From contig LXTK01000155.1 of assembly GCA_001643475.1 (NCBI GenBank), positions 1-5,587 of the forward strand: a DNA stretch of 5,587 bases. Direction: 5' to 3'. Below, in pieces: positions 1-5,587 of this stretch; the first letter of the stretch is position 1; the number at the start of each line of letters is the position of its first letter. Position numbers and translations under genes: made by a program. The notes under the pieces are model-generated. The model had not been told where the DNA came from and made no database searches. It worked only from the letters and a program-made list of their open reading frames with translations. This stretch comes from Proteobacteria bacterium SPGG2. GTDB taxonomy: Bacteria; Pseudomonadota; Gammaproteobacteria; Acidiferrobacterales; SPGG2.

Positions 1-1
1 T

Positions 2-2299
2 TCCGGTTCCACCTGGCATGCGGCCGGTGGTTTTCACACCCTCAACGCCGATACCAACATGGCCGCCTTGCAGGGCTACACGATACGTCTCTATAAGGAA
101 CTGGAAGAGATTTCCGGACAGTCCTGCAGCCTGCATCACGTGGGCGGCCTCACCCTCGCCGGTACCCCAGACCGCATGGATTTTCTGAAGGCGGAGCGCG
201 CCAAGCACCGTCACATGGGCCTCGAAACTGAGGTTATTGGCCCACAAGAGATCCGCGAGCATTCACCCATCACCAATACCGACGGTGTACTCGGTGCGCT
301 CTATGATCCACTCGACGGTCATCTCGATCCCTCGGGCACGACGCATGCCTACGCCAAAGCGGCACGCCTGCAGGGGGCCGAGATCTATCTCCGTAACCGA
401 GTGACCGGGCTCAATCCGCGCAGCAACGGTGAGTGGGAAGTTGTGACCGAGCAGGGCACGTTGATGGCTGAACATGTCGTGAATGCGGCCGGGCTGTGGG
501 CACGCGAAGTGGGGGCCATGGCCGGTGTCTACTTGCCCTTGCATCCCATGGAGCATCAGTATCTCGCCACCGACGACATCCCCGAAGTATACGAAGCGGA
601 TAAAGAGTTACCGCATGTGATAGACCCGGAAGGGGAGAGTTACCTTCGCCAGGAAGGTCGGGGTCTGGTCATTGGTTTTTATGAACAGGCCTGTGAACCG
701 TGGGCGGTGGATGGCACGCGTTGGGATTTCGGTCACGAGCTGTTGCCCGATAAGTTGGATCGCATTGGGGAGTCTCTAGAAGTCGCCTACCGGCGCTATC
801 CGGTTCTTGAGAAGGCCGGCGTCAAGCGCGTGATCAATGGTCCATTTACGTTTGCCCCCGATGGCAACCCACTAGTAGGTCCGATTCCGGGTCTACGAAA
901 CTTTTGGTCGGCGTGCGGGGTCATGGCCGGGTTCAGTCAGGGCGGCGGCGTTGGGCTTACGATGGCCGAGTGGATGGTTGAGGGAGAACCCTCGCGCGAC
1001 GTTTTTGCCATGGACGTCTCGCGTTTTGGGGATTATTGCACGCGCGGCTTCACGCGGGCCAAGGTGCGCGAGAATTACCAACGGCGTTTCGCGGTGTCTT
1101 ATCCCAATGAAGAGTTACCGGCCGGTCGACTGCAACACACGACGCCGGCCTATGGTTTGTGGAAGCGGCAAAACGCAGTCTTCGGCGTTGATTACGGTAT
1201 GGAGCACGTCAATTATTTTGCCGCACCGGGGGAAATACCCTTCGAGAATCCGACGTTCCGTCGCTCCAACGCATTCGACGCAGTAGGCGAAGAATGTCGT
1301 GCCGTGCGCAACGCGGTCGGCATCAACGAGGTACACAACTTCAGCAAGTTCCTAGTGACAGGTGAAGGCGCCGAAGCATTCTTGGATCGGATCATGGCCG
1401 GGCGCATTCCTAAAGTGGGCCGTTTGGGTCTAAGTCCCATGCTGAGTCCCAAGGGCCGGCTTATCGGTGATTTCACGATCTCTCACCTGGGCCCGAGTTG
1501 TTTTCAGCTGACCGCTTCCTATGCGGCCCAGGCCTACCATCTGCGTTGGTTTCAACAGCATCTGCCCGATGAGGGTGTGCAGGTCCTCAACATTTCAAAG
1601 GAACGAATCGGCTTCCAAATCGCCGGCCCCAAGTCGCGCGAGCTGTTGCAGCGGGTTACCCGGGCCGACGTGTCCCACGAAGCCGTGCCTTTCATGTCAG
1701 TACACGAGATGGATGTCGGGCCGTGCGAAGCGCTGGTACAACGTGTCACCTACACGGGTGATTTAGGCTACGAAATCTATGTGCCGGTGCCTCAACAAGT
1801 GGCGCTCTATGAAACGCTCACGCAAGCGGGTGAAGACTTAGGTCTTAGACCATTCGGTATGCGCGCGATGCTGAGCCTGCGCCTGGAGAAATCTTTTGGC
1901 TCTTGGCTGCGAGAGTTTAAGCCCGATTACACACCTTTAGAAACAGGTCTCGATCGGTTTGTCTCTTACAAGAAACCGGCGGATTTCATCGGCAGGGCCG
2001 CTGCCCTAGCGGAAAAGACTCAAGGCGTGAAGCGAAGGTTGTGTACCTTTGTCGTCGATACCGATGATGTCGATGTGTGGGCCGATGAGCCGATTTGGAA
2101 AGATGGCCAAGTAGTCGGCTTCGTTACCTCAGGGGGCTATGCGCATTTCGCTGAGAAGAGTGTGGCCATCGGTTTCTTGCCGGTAGAAATGATCGAAGAC
2201 GGCGTGCAAGTTGAAATAGAAATACTAGGCGAAATGTACAAGGCGACACGGATCACCGAGACATTGTTTGATCCAAAAAATGAGCGCATGAGAACGTAG
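2..2299 (+). CDS. Dimethylglycine/sarcosine dehydrogenase-family FAD oxidoreductase fused to GcvT domain, 5'-partial
   Basis: This is the C-terminal 765 residues of a protein that in this family usually runs to a little over 800. The frame is open to the left edge, so the Met at base 59 is internal; the Rossmann FAD-binding start is missing. The first visible residues are SGSTWHAAG. In mammalian dimethylglycine dehydrogenase the His of this motif (codon 17-19) carries the covalent FAD. The DAO fold continues with NAAGLWAREVG (about 482-514) and PDGNPLVGP (about 857-883). A middle FAO domain follows (about 1030-1200), then a GcvT-type folate-binding domain (about 1210-2050, with MLSPKGRL and YTGDLGYEIY) and the GcvT C-terminal barrel (about 2070-2280). 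The family oxidises N-methyl groups and transfers the one-carbon unit to tetrahydrofolate. The exact substrate (dimethylglycine, sarcosine or another methylamine) cannot be read from sequence. Stop TAG is at 2297-2299, 17 bases before the next gene, implying co-transcription. Confidence 0.9.
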   Translation, partial: SGSTWHAAGGFHTLNADTNMAALQGYTIRLYKELEEISGQSCSLHHVGGLTLAGTPDRMDFLKAERAKHRHMGLETEVIGPQEIREHSPITNTDGVLGALYDPLDGHLDPSGTTHAYAKAARLQGAEIYLRNRVTGLNPRSNGEWEVVTEQGTLMAEHVVNAAGLWAREVGAMAGVYLPLHPMEHQYLATDDIPEVYEADKELPHVIDPEGESYLRQEGRGLVIGFYEQACEPWAVDGTRWDFGHELLPDKLDRIGESLEVAYRRYPVLEKAGVKRVINGPFTFAPDGNPLVGPIPGLRNFWSACGVMAGFSQGGGVGLTMAEWMVEGEPSRDVFAMDVSRFGDYCTRGFTRAKVRENYQRRFAVSYPNEELPAGRLQHTTPAYGLWKRQNAVFGVDYGMEHVNYFAAPGEIPFENPTFRRSNAFDAVGEECRAVRNAVGINEVHNFSKFLVTGEGAEAFLDRIMAGRIPKVGRLGLSPMLSPKGRLIGDFTISHLGPSCFQLTASYAAQAYHLRWFQQHLPDEGVQVLNISKERIGFQIAGPKSRELLQRVTRADVSHEAVPFMSVHEMDVGPCEALVQRVTYTGDLGYEIYVPVPQQVALYETLTQAGEDLGLRPFGMRAMLSLRLEKSFGSWLREFKPDYTPLETGLDRFVSYKKPADFIGRAAALAEKTQGVKRRLCTFVVDTDDVDVWADEPIWKDGQVVGFVTSGGYAHFAEKSVAIGFLPVEMIEDGVQVEIEILGEMYKATRITETLFDPKNERMRT

Positions 2300-2316
2300 T
2301 AGTATGAGATTTATAC

Positions 2317-3570
2317 ATGGTCACCAAAGCTGCTGATGCTGTGCATCGTGGCAACACGCCACGCCAGCATGGTGCGATGGAGTACAGTGAAGCACCGGTC
2401 GATCTCGACAAAGTACGACTCTACCGTCTCGGTCGCATCCGCGAGGAGCTGAAAAAACGTGACTACGCTGGGGCCTTGTTTTTCAATCAGATTAATACGC
2501 GGTACGCAACGGATGCGACCAATATGCAGATCTGGTGTTCACACTACGAGACCCGCTGCGTCTTTATTGCCACCGAGGGGCCGACTGTACTGTTCGACTA
2601 TGCCTACCATCCGCATCTCGCCGACGGATTGCCGACCGTCGACGAATATCGCGCAATACCGTCGTTCTATTATTTCGCCGCTGGCCCACACGTCTACGAA
2701 CGCGCAAAACAGTTTGGCGATCAAATCGCTGATCTGATTGCGAAGCACGGTGGTGGAAACAAAAGGCTGGCGTTAGATGAATTATCGCATCTCGGCGTTG
2801 ATGCCATCCGTTCGCATGGCATCGAGGTCATGGAAGGTCTGGAGGTCGCCGAGCAGGCGCGCGCCATCAAATCACCCGAAGAACTGATACTCATGCGCAA
2901 ATCGATCGAGGTCTGCGAAACGGCAATGGCAGCCATGCGTGATGCCTTACGACCGGGCATCACCGAAAACGCGCTATGGGCAAAGTTGCACGAGACTAAT
3001 ATCAGGCTTGGTGGCGAGTGGATCGAGACAAGACTGCTATCATCCGGGCCGCGTACTAACCCGTGGTTCCGAGAATGCTCGATGCGAGTCATCGAGGACG
3101 GTGACATGGTGAGTTTCGATACTGATCTTATCGGTCCTTATGGTTACTGTGCGGACATCTCGCGCTCATGGTTGTGCGGAGATGGTAAGCCTAGTGACGA
3201 ACAGCGCCGACTCTACGCCAAAGCGGTAGAGCAGATTGAGAAGAATAAGTCGATCCTTAAGCCTGGCATGTCTTTTCGCGAGGTGTCAGAGCAGACCTGG
3301 CCTATTCCGGAGGAGTTTTTGTCCAACCGCTACCCTAGTTTGATCCATGGTGTAGGCCTTGCCGACGAATATCCTTCATTTCAGCATTGGATAGACTACC
3401 CAGCGAAGGGATACGACGGCGTACTGGAAGAGGGCATGACGCTATGCGTTGAGTCATTCATTGGGGTCGAAGGCGGTAAGGAAGGCGTAAAACTCGAAGA
3501 GCAAGTGCTGATCACCAGGGACGGGATAGAGCAGTTGTCTTCGTATCCGCTGGAGATGGATTGGTTGTAG
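2317..3570 (+). CDS. dddP: DddP-like DMSP lyase, M24 peptidase-fold family
   Basis: This 417-residue protein has the pita-bread M24 fold: an N-terminal domain (about 1-180) and a C-terminal metal domain (about 185-417). It matches the DMSP lyase DddP, which splits dimethylsulfoniopropionate into dimethyl sulfide and acrylate. Compared with my recollection of Roseovarius/Ruegeria DddP, the six metal ligands are all present: D268 and D270 (SFDTD), D280 (DISRSW), H344 (HGVGLADE), E379 (CVES) and E394 (KLEEQV). D350 matches the proposed catalytic Asp377; Y339 and W73 match substrate-pocket Tyr366 and Trp95. From 268 to 394 the spacing is the same without gaps (constant offset 27). Long shared blocks include RYATD-TNMQ-W, GGEWIETRLL and SGPRTNPWF. 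Creatinase, the other non-peptidase of this fold, lacks these metal ligands, so it is a poorer match. The start at 2317 has only a weak GAG (2306-2308) upstream; Met at 2377 is possible, but the longer form fits DddP's N-terminal extension. Substrate is inferred, not proven. Confidence 0.75.
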   Translation: MVTKAADAVHRGNTPRQHGAMEYSEAPVDLDKVRLYRLGRIREELKKRDYAGALFFNQINTRYATDATNMQIWCSHYETRCVFIATEGPTVLFDYAYHPHLADGLPTVDEYRAIPSFYYFAAGPHVYERAKQFGDQIADLIAKHGGGNKRLALDELSHLGVDAIRSHGIEVMEGLEVAEQARAIKSPEELILMRKSIEVCETAMAAMRDALRPGITENALWAKLHETNIRLGGEWIETRLLSSGPRTNPWFRECSMRVIEDGDMVSFDTDLIGPYGYCADISRSWLCGDGKPSDEQRRLYAKAVEQIEKNKSILKPGMSFREVSEQTWPIPEEFLSNRYPSLIHGVGLADEYPSFQHWIDYPAKGYDGVLEEGMTLCVESFIGVEGGKEGVKLEEQVLITRDGIEQLSSYPLEMDWL

Positions 3571-3709
3571 CCAGACGCTATCGCAAACGCTTACGAGGGT
3601 AGGGGGTTGGTGCATGGGCATCGCCATCGATTATTTGCGGTTGATCGAAACAATTGCCAAGCGTCTAACTGTTCCTTCCGTGCAGTCCATTTACATTAGC
3701 AGCTCGGAC
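3571..3709. other. Convergent intergenic junction
   Basis: This stretch separates the plus-strand pair from the minus-strand nitrile hydratase block. No stem-loop followed by a T-run is visible on either strand, so no intrinsic terminator is called. A 7-base inverted repeat (AGACGCT at 3573-3579, AGCGTCT at 3660-3666) has an 80-base loop and is probably chance. The main content is the small open frame starting at 3614, listed separately. Confidence 0.6.
3601..3606 (+). promoter_or_regulatory. Possible ribosome binding site for the 3614 open frame
   Basis: A purine run AGGGGG lies 7 bases before the ATG at 3614 and is itself preceded by GAGGGT. The spacing is suitable for initiation. It is a better site than the one in front of the DddP-like gene, which supports the small frame being, or having been, the start of a real gene. 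Confidence 0.4.
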
Positions 3710-3730
3710 CTACTGCTTTGCCGCCTTTAA
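3614..3730 (+). pseudogene. Possible truncated gene: 38-codon N-terminus-like frame
   Basis: ATG at 3614 opens a 38-codon frame ending TAA at 3728-3730. The first 28 residues (MGIAIDYLRLIETIAKRL, then TVPSVQSIYI) have the look of a genuine protein start: an amphipathic helix followed by a beta-strand-like segment. The last ten residues (SSSDLLLCRL) lie largely over the 3' end of the opposing accessory gene and look non-native. The frame overlaps that gene's last 21 bases. It begins 43 bases after the DddP-like stop on the same strand, so it could have been the third gene of that operon, broken when the nitrile hydratase block came to lie beside it. I cannot assign a family. It may instead be a short peptide gene or a chance frame. 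Confidence 0.35.
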
Positions 3731-4078
3731 GTCGATGGGCTTTCCGTGTGGCGTGTTCAGGTAGGCGCGGCGCCACTGGTCCTTGCGTTTCGATAGCGCC
3801 GTCTTGTCCACAATACCTTTTTGTTCGACCAACTTTTCCAGCGCCTTCAGCCAGTGGTGATAGTAGGTGTCGCCGAGATCGGCATCACCCGTTTGTCGCG
3901 CGACCTCGATCTCAGCGCTAAGCGCGTCCGTCCACTCCGACCAGGTAAAAAGTCCTTGTTCGGAGAGCTTTACCGCTATGGCGAATGCGTGCGCCTCCCA
4001 GGGCGCTGCAAAAACCGGGCCTTCGCTATCGCGTGGAATGGCAGGTAGCGCCTCGATGGTTGGGCGCGCATCTGCCAT
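3710..4078 (-). CDS. Nitrile hydratase accessory/activator protein (P14K-type, beta N-domain-like)
   Basis: This 122-residue protein belongs to the small nitrile hydratase accessory family, which resembles the N-terminal half of the beta subunit. Known members act as chaperones that help bring cobalt and the oxidised-cysteine alpha subunit into the mature enzyme. Visible signatures are EGPVFAAPWEAHAFA (residues 19-33), the TYYHHWLKALEKL helix (71-83) and the family-typical C-terminal TPHGKPIDL (109-117). I chose the ATG at 4078 over the upstream ATG at 4135. It overlaps the beta stop by one base (TGATG), has GGAG 8 bases upstream, and gives the usual family start; the extra 19 residues from 4135 are basic and merely read through beta's C-terminus in another frame. 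It is the last gene of the block and ends with TAG at 3710-3712, converging on the plus-strand genes. Confidence 0.85.
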   Translation of the reverse strand: MADARPTIEALPAIPRDSEGPVFAAPWEAHAFAIAVKLSEQGLFTWSEWTDALSAEIEVARQTGDADLGDTYYHHWLKALEKLVEQKGIVDKTALSKRKDQWRRAYLNTPHGKPIDLKAAKQ

Positions 4079-4746
4079 CACGCCGGCTCCAGATGATCGT
4101 CCCAGAGATCGATGTGCACGACGTCTCGCTTGCAAGCTTCTCCACCCCAGAGCTCGCGCGCGGTAAAACGAACACCATAAAGGTGTTGCCCTTCTCTAGT
4201 GCCGTGCGCGTTCTTGTCGGCGAAGGCGTGCACGCCATGATCTATCTCGACCACCCCGAGTTTGCCGCGAGCGTAACGCGGCGCGCGCGTGTGACCGGTA
4301 GGGTTGAGGTTGCACACACGAACGCCGTCGCCGGCTGCAAACTTGGGCTCGAGCGGTATGTCCATGGTAACCGGTCCGCCCTTGGCCAACGTGGCCGCCA
4401 CTGCTTCGGCCTTGAGCACTCGGATGTCATCCTCTTCCCGGAAGCGACGCGTGGTATGACCACTGTGTAATTCGTCTTCGTCGATTAATCCGGTTTCGAC
4501 AAGCAGCGTCTCGAGTCCAGCCAGCCAGTTCTCGTAATAGGTGTGTTTAAGGTAATCGGCCGGGTGCTGGCGCTCGCGAGCGTGGCGTGACTGATCGATG
4601 GTCCACTTACCGAGGAAACCCGCGGCAACTGTCAGTGCAAACACGCGCCGCTCCCATTCCGCATGAAACACGGGTTCTTCGGTTTGCGACTCTGGATGGA
4701 TGGGTCCGAGGCCATGCATCCCACCGAGATCGTGACCGCCGTTCAT
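4078..4746 (-). CDS. nthB: Nitrile hydratase subunit beta
   Basis: This 222-residue protein is of normal length for the beta subunit, which pairs with alpha to hydrate nitriles to amides in the cytoplasm. The start is diagnostic: MNGGHDLGGMHGLGPI. The helical N-terminal domain (about 1-95) holds EEPVFHAEWERRVFAL and TYYENWLAGLETLL. The C-terminal SH3-like barrel (about 135-222) has FAAGDGVRV, GHTRAPRYARGKLGVVE and the ending VVHIDLWDDHLE. Two arginines of beta contact the oxidised alpha cysteines in known structures. R59 (in RERQHPADYL) is the likely first; an Arg in the RAPRYARGK stretch (154-162) is the likely second, though this mapping is by eye. The ATG at 4746 overlaps alpha's TAA by one base (TAATG). 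Alpha's final two Glu codons form a strong GGAGGAG ribosome binding site. The 3' end overlaps the accessory gene in the same manner. Confidence 0.95.
   Translation of the reverse strand: MNGGHDLGGMHGLGPIHPESQTEEPVFHAEWERRVFALTVAAGFLGKWTIDQSRHARERQHPADYLKHTYYENWLAGLETLLVETGLIDEDELHSGHTTRRFREEDDIRVLKAEAVAATLAKGGPVTMDIPLEPKFAAGDGVRVCNLNPTGHTRAPRYARGKLGVVEIDHGVHAFADKNAHGTREGQHLYGVRFTARELWGGEACKRDVVHIDLWDDHLEPA
4087..4090 (-). promoter_or_regulatory. Ribosome binding site of the accessory gene
   Basis: On the minus strand GGAG lies 8 bases before the ATG at 4078, inside the last codons of the beta subunit. Together with the one-base TGATG overlap it decides the start of the accessory gene against the longer alternative at 4135. 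Confidence 0.6.
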
Positions 4747-5375
4747 TACTCCTCCAGCTCCGATGGTGACCTAGCCCTTTCGACACCGATCATGGAGTTT
4801 CGTGTGACCAATCGCTCGAGTTGCTCCTGGCTCCAACCCTCCGCGCCGGCCGGGCGCTCGGGAAGTACCAGATAGCGCATCTCGGAGGTCGAATCCCACA
4901 CTCGCAGTTCGATGTCTTTTGATACCTCAGTTCCGAATTCTTCAAGCATGCCTCGCGGATCAATTACCGCACGCGAGCGATAGGGGGCTGACTTATACCA
5001 AACTGGCGGTAAGCCGAGCACGGTCCACGGATAACAGGAGCAAAGGGTACAGACGACCAAGTTGTGCACTTTGGGTGTGTTCTCGACCACCTTCATGTGT
5101 TCGCCCTGGCGACCGGTATATCCAAGTGACACGATGGCGGCCGTCGGCTCATCGAGTAACCACTGCTTGAATTCGGGATCGGCCCACGCCTTGGCTACCA
5201 CCTTGGCGCCATTTCGCGGCCCGACTTTGTGCTCGTAGATATCGATGAGCGCATCGAGCGCCTCAGGGTCGACGAGCCCTTTCTCGACCATCAATGACTC
5301 GAGCGACCTGACGCGCAGCTCGAGATCGGAGGGCGGCTCCGTGTGGTCGTGCGAATGATGTCGATCTTCGTCCAT
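4746..5375 (-). CDS. nthA: Nitrile hydratase subunit alpha, cobalt type
   Basis: This 209-residue catalytic subunit carries the metal claw VVCTLCSCYPW at residues 107-117. C109, C112 and C114 (bases 5034-5051) with S113 bind the metal; by homology C112 becomes a sulfinic and C114 a sulfenic acid. Thr after the first Cys and Tyr after the last mark the cobalt class; iron enzymes have Ser in the first of these places. Other family blocks are RVRSLESLMVEKGLVDP (21-37), AWADPEFKQWLL (63-74), GLPPVWYKSAPYRSRAV (121-137) and the ending MIGV (195-198). The N-terminus is His-rich (HHSHDH, residues 6-11). The ATG at 5375 has GGAG (5382-5385) 6 bases upstream. It lies 44 bases downstream of a DOPA-dioxygenase-like gene on the same strand and overlaps beta by one base. 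No amidase, which usually takes the amide product further, lies within view. Confidence 0.96.
   Translation of the reverse strand: MDEDRHHSHDHTEPPSDLELRVRSLESLMVEKGLVDPEALDALIDIYEHKVGPRNGAKVVAKAWADPEFKQWLLDEPTAAIVSLGYTGRQGEHMKVVENTPKVHNLVVCTLCSCYPWTVLGLPPVWYKSAPYRSRAVIDPRGMLEEFGTEVSKDIELRVWDSTSEMRYLVLPERPAGAEGWSQEQLERLVTRNSMIGVERARSPSELEE
4749..4755 (-). promoter_or_regulatory. Ribosome binding site of the beta subunit
   Basis: Minus-strand GGAGGAG encodes the last two Glu residues of alpha and lies directly before TAATG. The GGAGG core is 4 bases from the beta ATG. A ribosome ending alpha is therefore placed to restart on beta, which suits the 1:1 alpha/beta assembly of the enzyme. Confidence 0.75.
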
Positions 5376-5381
5376 GTGCTA

Positions 5382-5385
5382 CTCC
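5382..5385 (-). promoter_or_regulatory. Ribosome binding site of the alpha subunit
   Basis: Minus-strand GGAG (within CTGGAG) lies 6 bases before the ATG at 5375. It supports this start for alpha, so that the His-rich segment is part of the protein. Confidence 0.65.
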
Positions 5386-5419
5386 AGGGAAGCTACTATA
5401 CTCGACACGTCGTGCCTTA

Positions 5420-5587
5420 TCAGCCTTCGGACCTCACCAACTTGGACAGATCGAGTGGCAATATTTGTCCCATCCACATCGCGTGTTTCGTGTGATCTTT
5501 TATATCATCACCTGTTTCAGTATGGATAAAAATCGTTAGTCCCTCTCGATTGAGGGCTAACCAGGGGATGACGTCGCCGAACTTCTC
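5420..5587 (-). CDS. DOPA 4,5-dioxygenase-family protein, C-terminal fragment (cut by right edge)
   Basis: The minus-strand frame is open at the right edge and runs 55 codons to TGA at 5420-5422. The sequence matches the C-terminal half of small (about 110-120 residue) DOPA 4,5-dioxygenase-like proteins: the EKFGDVIPWLALNREGL start, then the signature IHTETGDDIKDHTKHAMWMG, then the closing LPLDLSKL. The His of IHTETG and the DHTKH histidines are family-conserved positions. Characterised members extradiol-cleave DOPA-type catechols, but most bacterial relatives have no known substrate. Its stop is 44 bases upstream of nitrile hydratase alpha on the same strand, so it may share a transcript with it. 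The N-terminal half lies outside the window. The family call is fairly sure; the reaction is not. Confidence 0.8.
   Translation of the reverse strand, partial: EKFGDVIPWLALNREGLTIFIHTETGDDIKDHTKHAMWMGQILPLDLSKLVRSEG

Noticed and set aside
2721..3107. 128-codon minus-strand open frame inside the DddP-like gene
   Set aside because: It is antisense to a strongly conserved part of the M24 protein, is Ser/Met-rich and low in complexity, and is typical of a shadow frame.
3573..3666. Inverted repeat AGACGCT / AGCGTCT as a terminator
   Set aside because: The arms are only 7 bases, the loop is 80 bases, and no T-run follows.
4076..4135. Longer accessory protein starting at 4135
   Set aside because: The extra 19 residues overlap the beta C-terminus in another frame, are basic and unlike the family, and the 4078 start has both a ribosome site and a stop/start overlap.
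3985..4470. 161-codon plus-strand open frame opposite the beta subunit
   Set aside because: It lies antisense to a clear nitrile hydratase beta gene, has no recognisable family features or ribosome site, and its openness is explained by codon bias of the real gene.
5403..5412. Short palindrome CGACACGTCG as an operator before nthA
   Set aside because: Arms of four bases around a two-base centre are expected by chance in GC-rich sequence; there is no second copy.
5395..5419. Possible promoter for nthA (minus-strand TATAGT at 5400-5395)
   Set aside because: The hexamer resembles a -10 box, but no matching -35 element lies at suitable spacing; co-transcription with the upstream gene is as likely.

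Overview
The window carries seven recognisable or possible coding regions in two opposing blocks that meet near base 3700. The proteins point to a Gram-negative, probably marine or other aquatic, proteobacterium: a covalent-flavin methylamine dehydrogenase with a fused folate domain, a close relative of the DMSP lyase DddP, and a cobalt-type nitrile hydratase. This placement is an inference from gene content and moderately GC-rich coding sequence; no taxonomic marker gene is present.

Left block, plus strand (1-3570). The window opens inside a gene of the dimethylglycine/sarcosine dehydrogenase family: an FAD-dependent oxidoreductase fused to a GcvT-type folate domain, with its start beyond the left edge. 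Only 17 bases after its stop comes an M24-fold (creatinase/aminopeptidase-like) protein that keeps the full set of metal ligands and the proposed catalytic Asp of DddP. The pair looks like an operon for breaking down methylated osmolytes. The dehydrogenase would pass one-carbon units from N-methyl compounds to tetrahydrofolate, and the DddP-like enzyme would cleave DMSP or a related substrate.

Junction (3571-3709). This short stretch holds a 38-codon open frame with a good ribosome binding site, starting at 3614. It reads like the N-terminus of a normal protein and then stops inside the end of the opposing gene. It may be a gene remnant at a rearrangement breakpoint. I see no convincing terminator here.

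Right block, minus strand (5587 to 3710). Read in its own direction, it has the C-terminal end of a DOPA 4,5-dioxygenase-family protein (cut by the right edge), then 44 bases later nitrile hydratase alpha (CTLCSC cobalt-type metal claw), beta, and the small beta-like nitrile hydratase accessory protein. Alpha/beta and beta/accessory overlap by one base (TAATG and TGATG), so the three are almost certainly translated in a coupled way. No amidase, cobalt transporter or regulator lies within the window. I found no RNA gene, mobile element, CRISPR array or substantial repeat.
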